64,000 bases of DNA from Deltaproteobacteria bacterium (lineage in GTDB: Bacteria > Myxococcota_A > Polyangia > JAAYKL01): positions 1 through 64,000 of the forward strand of contig JAFGQN010000096.1 of NCBI GenBank assembly GCA_016935665.1, given 5' to 3'. The position numbers were made by a program, and so were the translations under genes. The notes below the pieces were generated by a model. The model worked only from the letters and a program-made list of their open reading frames with translations, was not told the origin of the DNA and did no database searches. Positions 16,162 through 24,375 of the stretch are shown one piece after another. Numbering within the stretch: position 1 is the first letter of the stretch; each line of letters opens with the position of its first letter.

Positions 16162-18123
16162 TTATTTTTTCCGGTTTTCTTCATACAGAGTAATCAGCCT
16201 CAGCATTTCTGCAACGCTCCAGGCCTGACTGGGACAGCCATGCCCAGTATGGGGTGATTCTCCATCAAATATTTCTGAAATAGAGCCTATCCCATCCCTC
16301 GTGAGATGGGCACGAACCGCTTCGATTATTTCTTCAATTACAGGTAACGCGGCTTTGGCATCCAGTTTTAGCAATCCTTCTCCATAGTGACCAATCAGCC
16401 ACGGCCAAACTGTACCGTTGTGATATGCGGCATCCCGTTCATTGGGGCCACCACTGTATTTCCCTTTATACCCCGGATCCTCAGGAGACAGCGTTCGCAG
16501 TCCCAGTGGGGTGTAGAGGTGACGGGTAACTACGTCGAGCACACTTTTAGCCTGCGTTTCATCGAGCATGGTATGCGGTAATGACACCGCAAAAATCTGG
16601 TTGGGACGAATCCGGGTGTCTGGTTCGGTATTGGTGACGAGATCGGCCAGATAACCACCGTTGTCAACCCAGAACTCTCTTAGAAATGCTTCTTTGATTC
16701 GGGGGGCCAAATCCTTGGCATATCGACAGCCCTGGACTTCGCCCATGTCCACCAGCTCTCCCAGAAAACAAACCATGTTGTACCAGAGCGCATTGACTTC
16801 AACCGGGCAGCCATTTCTTGGCGTGACGGGCTGTCCGTTGCTGTTGGCATCCATCCAGGTGATCTGTGTATCGTAGGAGCCGGCGCGAATCAGTCCGTCT
16901 TCCCGCATCTGGATGTTGTGCATGGTACCTTTTTGGAAATGCGTAAATATTTTTTCAAGCGTATCAAATATCGGGCCTCTCAGCGCCGTGATATCTCTGG
17001 TTTTGTATAGATACTGCTGTACGGCCCATGCAAACCACAGGCTGGCGTCCACTGAATTATACGCATTATGAACGGGATCGGTACCTAAAAAATTAGGAAT
17101 TACGCCGTCTTTTACGTTCGAAGCAAATTCGGTGAGCACATCCACATAATCAGGGTTCTTTTTATTGTCATGCAGCAGCAGGCCGGGCAACGCTATCATG
17201 GCATCGCGCCCCCATTCCAGAAACCATGGGAATCCAGCGGTAATCGCTTTATGCCCACTGACGCGAGTGGATACAAATTGATGCGCAGACCATTTGAGCG
17301 GTTTCTGAAGTGTTGTGCCCCGTAAACGCTTGTAAAAAAGACTACGCCGACTAATCTCGTGGTCGAATACCCGTTCAAGGTCGTCGTGCTCTTCGGTAGA
17401 CGCCATCACAATGACTTTTTCACCTTTGGGGAAATGAATTTCGAACATTCCAGGGGAGAACAGATCTTCCTGTGCAGGGAAGCCGCGTCTCAATTCCTGC
17501 AGGTACTCCACATTTCGGTACCAGTTTGGCGCGGGAAAAAATTCGAATGTGCCGGTGGTCTGCACATACAAAGGGGGCATTCCTTCGTAGGGTTGAATTT
17601 TAAATCCGTTTTTCACGGGCCATGTTCGCACCTGAAGCGAGACATTTTCTGCGGTTAACGAATGAAAGTCCCTGTACGCCAGCATTGGCCGGATTACCAG
17701 TTTCGAATCATTGGAATTTTTGGTGCATTCATATTGGCAGACCACTGTATTTTCATCTTGCAGCATGACTACCTTTTTGGTCAGGTTCACTTTGGAAGTC
17801 TGGTATTTAAATACAGGCATTTTGTCATGGACAAACCCAATGAGATTTTTATAGCCCGCCGGCGCGACAGCGCCACAATATTGCGTGGTGGAAAGTCCTG
17901 TTTCCTCTTCTCCGGAAACCAGGCCCTCATCCAGATTGGATAAAAGAACAAATTTTCCCTCTGGCCTGGGCAATCGTGCCACCAGCATGCCGTGGTATTT
18001 CCTGGTATTACAACCTGCGATAGTACTGGAGGCGTATCCGCCAATTCCGTTGGTTTCCAGCCACTCCCGATTCGTGGCCTGTTTAAAATCCTGACAATCC
18101 TTGCGCTGAATTTTTATAGACAT
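16162..18123 (-). CDS. Glycogen debranching enzyme (amylo-alpha-1,6-glucosidase type)
   Basis: 653 residues. An N-terminal beta-rich domain (REWLETNGIGGYASSTIAGC, KYHGMLVA) is followed by an (alpha/alpha)6-barrel with WFLEWGRDAMIALPGLL near residue 300, the segment MDANSNGQPVTPRNGCPVEV near 430, and YHNGTVWPWLIGHYGEG near 580. These are characteristic of the bacterial/archaeal GDE family (GH133-like) that hydrolyses the alpha-1,6 stub of trimmed branches. It is the first gene of the minus-strand glycogen operon (debranching enzyme, GT4, GH57, GT3-GT35). Ribosome site GAGAGGGA precedes ATG 18123. No ADP-glucose pyrophosphorylase or branching enzyme is in the window. Confidence 0.9.
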   Translation of the reverse strand: MSIKIQRKDCQDFKQATNREWLETNGIGGYASSTIAGCNTRKYHGMLVARLPRPEGKFVLLSNLDEGLVSGEEETGLSTTQYCGAVAPAGYKNLIGFVHDKMPVFKYQTSKVNLTKKVVMLQDENTVVCQYECTKNSNDSKLVIRPMLAYRDFHSLTAENVSLQVRTWPVKNGFKIQPYEGMPPLYVQTTGTFEFFPAPNWYRNVEYLQELRRGFPAQEDLFSPGMFEIHFPKGEKVIVMASTEEHDDLERVFDHEISRRSLFYKRLRGTTLQKPLKWSAHQFVSTRVSGHKAITAGFPWFLEWGRDAMIALPGLLLHDNKKNPDYVDVLTEFASNVKDGVIPNFLGTDPVHNAYNSVDASLWFAWAVQQYLYKTRDITALRGPIFDTLEKIFTHFQKGTMHNIQMREDGLIRAGSYDTQITWMDANSNGQPVTPRNGCPVEVNALWYNMVCFLGELVDMGEVQGCRYAKDLAPRIKEAFLREFWVDNGGYLADLVTNTEPDTRIRPNQIFAVSLPHTMLDETQAKSVLDVVTRHLYTPLGLRTLSPEDPGYKGKYSGGPNERDAAYHNGTVWPWLIGHYGEGLLKLDAKAALPVIEEIIEAVRAHLTRDGIGSISEIFDGESPHTGHGCPSQAWSVAEMLRLITLYEENRKK

Positions 18124-18402
18124 CGGTCCCTCTCTTCTTCACAAATCCATTCCCTGTAGCTGCAGTATCGCTTTTTTAGAACGGGTTCGTACACACTCTG
18201 CGGACATCCAGGGCAACCATAGCTCGGGTGCGCTCATCTGCGAATCATCCACAATTAATTGTTCGATGTTGTCCAAGGTATGACATCAATTTTTGAATGC
18301 GCAAGTTCAAACCTAAAATGTTTGTATAAAAATACAAAAAAAATAAATCCATCAGCGATATAACTGGTGTTTTTTCCGTAAGTACTGAATTTTTTATTCA
18401 GA

Positions 18403-19293
18403 TTACCCTCTGGGATGGACTCGCCGATACTCCCGTTGAGCCAACCCAGAAGTCACGTGAGTGTACACCTGGGTGGTACTGATATCCTGGTGACCCAGCA
18501 TTGCCTGTACCGACCGCAAATCGGCGCCGCGCTCCAATAAGTGGGTGGCAAAAGAATGACGCAATTTGTGGGGACTGAGTGATTTTTGTATATCCGCCTT
18601 TGTCGCATACTTGCGAATGATGAGCCAGAAACTCTGACGGGTCATCGGACCGCGACGATGGGTGAGAAATATGGATTTTTCATCCGATCTGGCCCACAAA
18701 GGTCGAATGTTGGACATGTATTTATTCAACATATCTATGGCCCATTCGCCGATGGGGATAACTCGGCGTTTGTTTCCCTTGCCGGTAATTGCCAGGAAGC
18801 CGGCTTCCCGGTCCATATCGCTCAGCTTCATTTGGACCAGTTCGGAGACGCGCAATCCCGCTGCGTACATTGTATGCAACATTGTTGCATCCCGAAATCC
18901 GCGCGGTGTGGTGAGGTCCGGCGCTGCCAGCAGACGCTCCACCTCGTCGAATGTCATCACTACCGGCAGGCGTATTCCGGGTTTGGGCGATTCAATGTCT
19001 TCGGTGGGATTCTTTGAAATTTCCTTTTCGTTTGTCAGGAATCCGAAGAATCCCCGGATGGCCGACAGCATTCTTGCCTGAGATCTCGGGCTGAGTTTCC
19101 TTTTTGAAATATGTGTGAGGAATCCGGATATGTCATTTTCCGATACAGATGTCAGGGCGATACTGTAATCTTCTACATATTCCGAGAAGCTTCGCAGATC
19201 TCTTGAGTATGCTTCAATGGTTTTAGGGGCCAATCCCCGTTCTATCTTTAAATGTGTTACAAAAATGTCAACAGCGATATCCAGGTCAATCAT
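18403..19293 (-). CDS. xerD: Tyrosine recombinase XerD
   Basis: 296 residues, the standard length of XerC/XerD. An N-terminal SAM-like core-binding domain (FVTHLKIERGLAPKTIEAY) is followed by the catalytic domain with all key residues: R148 (GLRVSE), K172 (GKGNKRR), H242 and R245 (HKLRHSF), H268 (LGHQDIS) and nucleophile Y277 (TQVYTHV). It should act with a second Xer protein at dif to resolve chromosome dimers. Neighbours are the HU gene and tadA; no integrase-type attachment site or mobile gene is nearby, so this looks like the housekeeping enzyme. XerC versus XerD is by overall resemblance. Confidence 0.85.
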   Translation of the reverse strand: MIDLDIAVDIFVTHLKIERGLAPKTIEAYSRDLRSFSEYVEDYSIALTSVSENDISGFLTHISKRKLSPRSQARMLSAIRGFFGFLTNEKEISKNPTEDIESPKPGIRLPVVMTFDEVERLLAAPDLTTPRGFRDATMLHTMYAAGLRVSELVQMKLSDMDREAGFLAITGKGNKRRVIPIGEWAIDMLNKYMSNIRPLWARSDEKSIFLTHRRGPMTRQSFWLIIRKYATKADIQKSLSPHKLRHSFATHLLERGADLRSVQAMLGHQDISTTQVYTHVTSGLAQREYRRVHPRG

Positions 19294-19368
19294 GGACTCA
19301 TATTAACAAAGCAGTGTGATGGAGTGAAATAAGCGGGGAATTGGAACCCAAAGTTCGTTTTGAATCGA

Positions 19369-19656
19369 CTAATCGTTCAAAAATCCTTTGATATCCTTGG
19401 CTGCCTTGAAGGTCATTGTGGTGGATGCTGCAATTTTGATGGTTTCGCCTGTTTGAGGATTGCGACCTTCGCGGGCAGCACGTTCTTTTTTGGTGAAAGT
19501 GCCAAATGCGGGAACGGTGAATTTACCATCATCCTTAACTGACTTTTTAATTTCGTCTACGATCGCATCAAAGATATCAGCGACAGCTTTTTTGGTGATG
19601 TTTTCGGGAGTTTTTGAGGACGCTACTACTGCGTCGATGAGTTCTGATTTCGTCAT
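19369..19656 (-). CDS. HU-family DNA-binding protein
   Basis: 95 residues. MTKSELIDAVVASSKTP at the N-terminus, the central FGTFTKKERAAREGRNPQTG (the DNA-contacting beta-arm signature) and a C-terminal helix define HU/IHF. The arm contains the conserved RNPQTG. The start is ATG 19656 with GAGAGGT 7 nt upstream; an in-frame TTG lies inside that site. It is probably a homodimeric nucleoid protein. It is likely transcribed alone, from the AT-rich 150-nt gap upstream (19657-19809). Confidence 0.92.
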   Translation of the reverse strand: MTKSELIDAVVASSKTPENITKKAVADIFDAIVDEIKKSVKDDGKFTVPAFGTFTKKERAAREGRNPQTGETIKIAASTTMTFKAAKDIKGFLND

Positions 19657-19809
19657 TTTAATACCTCTCAATAGTTTTTAAATACCATTGTGTTCGTTGT
19701 TTTAAAAAGAGAGCTGTTACTTTGTTTCCGATGCGTTTTATGTCAAGCATCTTTTAAAAAAAACGCGCAGAAACGAACAAAATATTCCAGATATTATTAT
19801 TCATATTTT

Positions 19810-20289
19810 CTATTTTTTCCCCTGCCGCCGGAGCTCCTGGAAAAAAGAACTGAGTAATTTCGCGGATTCGTGTGACTGGACACCCCCAACTACGTCACAA
19901 CGATGGTTTAGTCTGTCGTCTTCCAGAAGATTGTAAAGACTTTGCACAGCTCCCGCTTTGGGGTCTGTGGCGCCAAAAACCACTCTTGGAATTCGTGCGT
20001 TGAGAATGGCGCCGGCACACATGGGACAGGGCTCGAGTGTCACAAACAGAGTTGTGTTTTCCAACCTCCAGAATCCAATGCGATTTGCCGCCTGAGCGAT
20101 GGCGAGAATCTCCGCATGGGCAATGGGATCCTGGTCGCTTTCACGACGGTTGGCGCCTGTACCAATGATTTGCCCGTTTTCATCTACAATAACGGCCCCA
20201 ACAGGCACTTCTCCCTGTTCGGCTGCATCTCGCGCAAGGTCGAGGGCGATTTTCATGTACATATCATAAGCAGCTGATTCCATAGTCAT
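19810..20289 (-). CDS. tadA: tRNA-specific adenosine deaminase
   Basis: 159 residues with the zinc-deaminase motifs: HAE (H58, E60) and PCPMC (C88, C91). The N-terminal EVPVGAVIV and the DPIAHAEILAI context are typical of TadA, which converts A34 to inosine in tRNA-Arg(ACG). The start codon overlaps the ygiQ stop as ATGA, indicating translational coupling. Related guanine or cytosine deaminases share the fold, but the motif spacing and length fit TadA. Confidence 0.9.
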   Translation of the reverse strand: MTMESAAYDMYMKIALDLARDAAEQGEVPVGAVIVDENGQIIGTGANRRESDQDPIAHAEILAIAQAANRIGFWRLENTTLFVTLEPCPMCAGAILNARIPRVVFGATDPKAGAVQSLYNLLEDDRLNHRCDVVGGVQSHESAKLLSSFFQELRRQGKK

Positions 20290-22067
20290 TTCCTGGTTTT
20301 TTTGCCTCTGCCTTTTCGATGTTGCCTGGAGTGGCCTGGCAGGACATCCCGCTGTTCACGCCTGGCGCTATTCCGATTTAACCGCGGGCGCTCAGTGCCC
20401 AGCAACAGTGCTTTTTGGCGTTTTCGCTCCGCAGCGTCGGGGATATACACGGGATTTCCCGTTTCGTCGATACCTGCCGCATATATCGCTGATGCCATGG
20501 TGCCGGGCAGGGGAATAAAATTCTGTACCTGCTGCAGTTTCTGGTGCCGCCTGGTCAGCCAACGTGCGGTACTGTCCGCTGCATCTCTGGTGCATCCAGG
20601 AAATCCGGCAATGAAATAGGGAACCAGATATTGTTCAAGCCCCTTTTCGCGTCCTTCCGCCTGGAAAATGCGTTCAAATTCCTCCAATAGTTGAATCCCC
20701 GGTTTGCGCATTTGTTTTAACACTGTTTCGCTGGTATGTTCGGGAGCCACTTTCAGATGACCGCCCGTGAAGGACTGAGCGATTAGCTTTATCAATGAAC
20801 GATTTCGCAACGCCAAATCGTGACGAATGCCACTGGCGATAAATATATGCTTTATTCCCGTAAGCGTTCTGGCGGTTTTCAACAGATGAACAAAGCGCTG
20901 CTGCGATACATCCAGATTGCTGCAAATGACAGGGAAAAGACACGATGACCGTCGGCACTTCTGGCAGCGTGTCGTATCTTTGTATGCCAATCCATATGCG
21001 TTGGCAGTGGGCCCTCCAATATCCGTAATGGTTCCCTTGAAATCCGTGTCATGACTCAGTCGGTTTAATTCTTCAATAATTCCTTTTTCACTGCGACTGA
21101 TGACCTGCCTTCCCTGATGGTAGCCAAGGGCGCAGAAGCTGCAGCCACCGGGACAACCGCGTTGCGCAATGACAGACCATCGAACAGGAATACTCGCGGG
21201 AATTTCAGGCATCCCTTTTTTTAAATAACGCGGATGACTGGTTCGCAAAAAAGGCAACCCATGTATTTTGTCCAACTCGGCTTCGGTCATCAACCGGGGC
21301 GGGTGACTTTGCACGACACCCTCCTGATACCGCTGATAAAACGTGTTTGACTTATGCGGTCCCAGTCCAGCTTCCAACAGTTGGGTTTGTAAAACCAGTT
21401 GCGATGCGTCGGCCGAGATTGCATCGAACGATGGCAGCTCGATGCCCTGGTCTGGAATATCGCGCACCAGTTGCGCGGTGCCATCAATGTGGTCGATGGA
21501 CTGGTTTTGCGCCAATCGGTTTGCTATCTCAAGGACAGTTTTTTCACCTGAGCCAAATACAAGCAAATCGGCGCGGGTATCCACCAGTACCGAACGTCGT
21601 ATCTTTTTTTTCAGGTAATCAAAATAGGCAAAGCGCCGTGTGCTCGCCTCCACTCCGCCAAGGACGATGGGGGTATTGGGGAATGCCGATTTGGCCGCAC
21701 CGCAATACACTGCCGTGGCAAAATTGGGCCGTCTGGTGGCCGAAGATGCGGACGCATAAACGTCATCTTTTCGCGGCGCCAGGTCTGCCGTGTAATTGTT
21801 CAGTGTGGAATCGACTGCGCCGGCGCTGATACCCACAAACAATCCGGGCGTGCCCAGCGCTTTCAGTGATTCGGGGCGTGTCCAGTCGGGACGGGCAATG
21901 ATGGCCACGCGATACCCCGCATCTTCAAGCACTCGGCCAATCACAGCCACACCGTGGGTGGGGCTGTCGAAATAGTCATCCCCGCTGAGTAGCAATACGT
22001 CTAGCTCATCCCAGCCGCGGGCGTTGAGCTCCAGGGTGGTCATGGGCAAAAAGGCGCCGCTTTTCAT
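20286..22067 (-). CDS. ygiQ: YgiQ-family radical SAM protein
   Basis: 593 residues. The N-terminal region (GWDELDVLLLSGDDYFDSPTH) is the B12-binding-like UPF0313 segment. The radical SAM cluster motif is CPGGCSFC (C305, C309, C312). A further Cys pair (TTRCQKCRRSSC) and the ATLK-type C-terminal region match YgiQ. The reaction is unknown. It is slightly shorter than E. coli YgiQ at the C-terminus, and its tail is rich in Arg/Lys. It overlaps the upstream hydrolase stop by one base (TAATG) and the downstream tadA start by four bases. Confidence 0.9.
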   Translation of the reverse strand: MKSGAFLPMTTLELNARGWDELDVLLLSGDDYFDSPTHGVAVIGRVLEDAGYRVAIIARPDWTRPESLKALGTPGLFVGISAGAVDSTLNNYTADLAPRKDDVYASASSATRRPNFATAVYCGAAKSAFPNTPIVLGGVEASTRRFAYFDYLKKKIRRSVLVDTRADLLVFGSGEKTVLEIANRLAQNQSIDHIDGTAQLVRDIPDQGIELPSFDAISADASQLVLQTQLLEAGLGPHKSNTFYQRYQEGVVQSHPPRLMTEAELDKIHGLPFLRTSHPRYLKKGMPEIPASIPVRWSVIAQRGCPGGCSFCALGYHQGRQVISRSEKGIIEELNRLSHDTDFKGTITDIGGPTANAYGLAYKDTTRCQKCRRSSCLFPVICSNLDVSQQRFVHLLKTARTLTGIKHIFIASGIRHDLALRNRSLIKLIAQSFTGGHLKVAPEHTSETVLKQMRKPGIQLLEEFERIFQAEGREKGLEQYLVPYFIAGFPGCTRDAADSTARWLTRRHQKLQQVQNFIPLPGTMASAIYAAGIDETGNPVYIPDAAERKRQKALLLGTERPRLNRNSARREQRDVLPGHSRQHRKGRGKKTRK

Positions 22068-22984
22068 TAATTATAGTGCTCCAGAATGACGTCGCAGAGT
22101 GTGGGACCAATACTGAAAGTCATATCGTGGCCTTCGCCCGAAAAGGTTTTCAGCGTGGCGTTGTCGAATGCGGACAGTGTATCTTCCGCCGTCCAAAGGG
22201 GCATGATTTCATCTTCCGTACCGTGGAGAATGAGAACCGGCAATTTTATATTGTGCGTTTTCTGTTTTTTGTCACCCTGGGTGTAGGGGACGCTAAACAG
22301 CTGGTAGTAGTACGGGTAGGGGCGAACATAAAATATGTCCTTCTGCGTGACCTTGCCTGGAGACGATGCGTACTCGGTTCCTTCGGCCCGCGACTCCACC
22401 AGCCCCTGCAGCTTGCCAGGGGACAAACGCAGGGCAAAACGGGCCATGCGAGTCCGTTTTTTAATTTCTTTTTTACTGCTGCTGAGCATCGCCGTGGAAA
22501 TAAGGACAAGCCCTTTGGCGCTTTGAACGTCGTTTTGCAGCAGGTATTCGATGGCGCCATATGCGCCGTTGGAGACACCCACAATCAGGCTGGGCGATAC
22601 ATTTACTGCCTTCACAAAATCGGTGACCACTTTTCCCCAGTCCTCGATTTTTCTGTTGTAAAGTGGGCTGGAGTCTGGATACTGAGGCGCGTACACTGTG
22701 TATTTTTTAGACAATCGGTGAAAATTAAGCCAGATGCGATTGTCGAAAATCCCGCCATGCAGCAAAATTGCCACTGGCGCATCTTCGGTTGGCCCCGCCT
22801 TATACATGTAGCGGTACCAGTTGCCCGAAGATTTGTTCTGGACTTTCTTTTCCGTCCACGGAGACGCGTCGATTTGTGGTCTGCGGGTCTTTTGGGCGCC
22901 ACTTGGAAAGCATCCGGAAAGAGCGATCGCTGTGCCCAGCATCAGACTGAAAAATTTAAACAGTTTTTTTTTAGTACCTGGCAT
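22067..22984 (-). CDS. Lipoprotein alpha/beta hydrolase
   Basis: 305 residues from ATG 22984 (AGAGGTGG upstream); an ATG 39 nt earlier has no ribosome site. A lipoprotein signal ends in LSGC (about residue 25). The mature part is an alpha/beta-hydrolase: oxyanion-hole LLHGGIFDN, nucleophile elbow GVSNGAYG (serine in G-x-S-x-G), acid HGTEDEIMP and histidine EGHDM. It is predicted to be an envelope-anchored esterase or lipase-like enzyme. Substrate unknown. It overlaps the ygiQ start by one base. Confidence 0.8.
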   Translation of the reverse strand: MPGTKKKLFKFFSLMLGTAIALSGCFPSGAQKTRRPQIDASPWTEKKVQNKSSGNWYRYMYKAGPTEDAPVAILLHGGIFDNRIWLNFHRLSKKYTVYAPQYPDSSPLYNRKIEDWGKVVTDFVKAVNVSPSLIVGVSNGAYGAIEYLLQNDVQSAKGLVLISTAMLSSSKKEIKKRTRMARFALRLSPGKLQGLVESRAEGTEYASSPGKVTQKDIFYVRPYPYYYQLFSVPYTQGDKKQKTHNIKLPVLILHGTEDEIMPLWTAEDTLSAFDNATLKTFSGEGHDMTFSIGPTLCDVILEHYN

Positions 22985-23061
22985 GTTCCACCTCTTTTGT
23001 GGGGAACGTAAACGTTGCCCCATCTTCTGTCAATAGCATGGACCCCTGGGCGCTTCCAGGC

Positions 23062-24375
23062 TTACGCCATTTCTTTAAGCCATTTCACAATTCGCTCGGA
23101 TTTGACTTTGGGGGATTCCGAACGAATTTCCCACTTTTGGCAGAATGCCTCGCGTTTTTGTGAATAGTCGTTTGGGGTGTCTGAATCAGAAACCGCTTCT
23201 ATCAGCTGAATGAACTCCGATTGGCGCTGAATATAGGTCAACAGGCCCGCGTCTGCCACGGCGGATGATGGGGGAGCTGGAGGTGTGTGAACGTTTCGCC
23301 ATGCGTACGGGGTGACGAATGCGGTGGGAGTATCGTGCATGATGCAATCCCAGAGAATGGAGCTGTAGGTCCGCGTGACCACCAAATCTGCGGCGGCAAT
23401 GACATCGTGCAGGCCATCCACGAGTATGGTGGTTTGCGAGAGGAGCCCGTATTGCATGGCCAGGTGTGCATAAAAGTTTTGGGCGGCGTTTAGTGAACGA
23501 AAATTCGAAATGGCGGGGTGCAGTTTCAGAAAAATTCGAACAGTGTGTTTCTGCGGTATCAATTGAACGGATTCGAAAACGAACCGAACAAACATCACTT
23601 CCTCTGCCTGCTGCGCGGCCAGTGCCACCGGGCCATGGGGTTCACTCCAGCTGAGTCCCACCGTCACACATAATTCACCTGGGGATATATTCAGACGCCG
23701 GCGCGCTGCCGCGGTCGAAAGAGTGACACCGCCTGTGGCGTTGTCGAGTGGTGTTCCCAACGGAAGCAGCTGTTTGACCGATGATTGCAGATTGTAGCGT
23801 TGGTATATGTCCACTTCCAGCTGATTGTCCAGAATGACGAAGTTGCTGGCAAATGGCGCCAATGAGAGATGTTCCGTGCCGGGTGGCGGATACGGATGGG
23901 TGGAGAAAAGACCGTGTTCCACCTGGACTGTTGGAATCCCCAACTGCTGTGCCATGTAGATAACCGGTCTTGCCTGCGGGGTGTAATCGGTACAGGTCAC
24001 CACGGCGTCGATGGATGTTTGCCGTGCCATTTCATCGAGCACCAGAGCTGTTTTTAACGCCTCCGCCACGATGGGTTTAGTGTTTTCCAGATGGGATGCG
24101 CTTGAATCGGCGACGAGTGCGTGGCCCAGCATCTTCTCCGCAGCCTGCAGCATGAATGCGCGATATGACAACCATTCGGTTTGAAATTCCAAAAGCGTTG
24201 TCACATCGCCAATTCGCTCAACCACATCGGTGGTGTCGAGAATGTTTTCGCCCTGAAACGCCCACTGACCCGGCTGATGCACCACCAGCGTAAAATGCTG
24301 CGAAAGTGTGCGTATAAATGTTTGATGACGATTGGGAAACCAGGTGTTCATTGGGAGAAAGAAGCATTGGGTCAT
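23062..24375 (-). CDS. GT-B-like glycan or polyol-phosphate transferase
   Basis: 437 residues, no signal peptide. The two-domain pattern is GT-B-like: N-terminal part with IDAVVTCTDYTPQARPVIYMAQQLGIP and VEHGLFS, C-terminal part with FLKLHP, VDGLHDVIAAADLVVTRTYSS and WDCIMHDTP. This arrangement occurs in CDP-glycerol glycerophosphotransferase-like and capsule/KDO-type transferases, where KxHP and the D-x4-D/S-S helix contact the nucleotide. It begins in an ATGA overlap with the HAD protein, so both act in one pathway, probably surface glycan or glycoprotein assembly. Family placement is tentative. Confidence 0.55.
   Translation of the reverse strand: MTQCFFLPMNTWFPNRHQTFIRTLSQHFTLVVHQPGQWAFQGENILDTTDVVERIGDVTTLLEFQTEWLSYRAFMLQAAEKMLGHALVADSSASHLENTKPIVAEALKTALVLDEMARQTSIDAVVTCTDYTPQARPVIYMAQQLGIPTVQVEHGLFSTHPYPPPGTEHLSLAPFASNFVILDNQLEVDIYQRYNLQSSVKQLLPLGTPLDNATGGVTLSTAAARRRLNISPGELCVTVGLSWSEPHGPVALAAQQAEEVMFVRFVFESVQLIPQKHTVRIFLKLHPAISNFRSLNAAQNFYAHLAMQYGLLSQTTILVDGLHDVIAAADLVVTRTYSSILWDCIMHDTPTAFVTPYAWRNVHTPPAPPSSAVADAGLLTYIQRQSEFIQLIEAVSDSDTPNDYSQKREAFCQKWEIRSESPKVKSERIVKWLKEMA

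Noticed and set aside
18403-19293. XerD as part of an integrated mobile element
   Set aside because: No attachment repeats, no excisionase or cargo; neighbours are housekeeping genes (HU, tadA, ygiQ).
22076-23011. Plus-strand frame of 311 codons opposite the lipoprotein hydrolase
   Set aside because: It mirrors a gene with an intact catalytic triad and lipobox; its own product has no recognisable domain.
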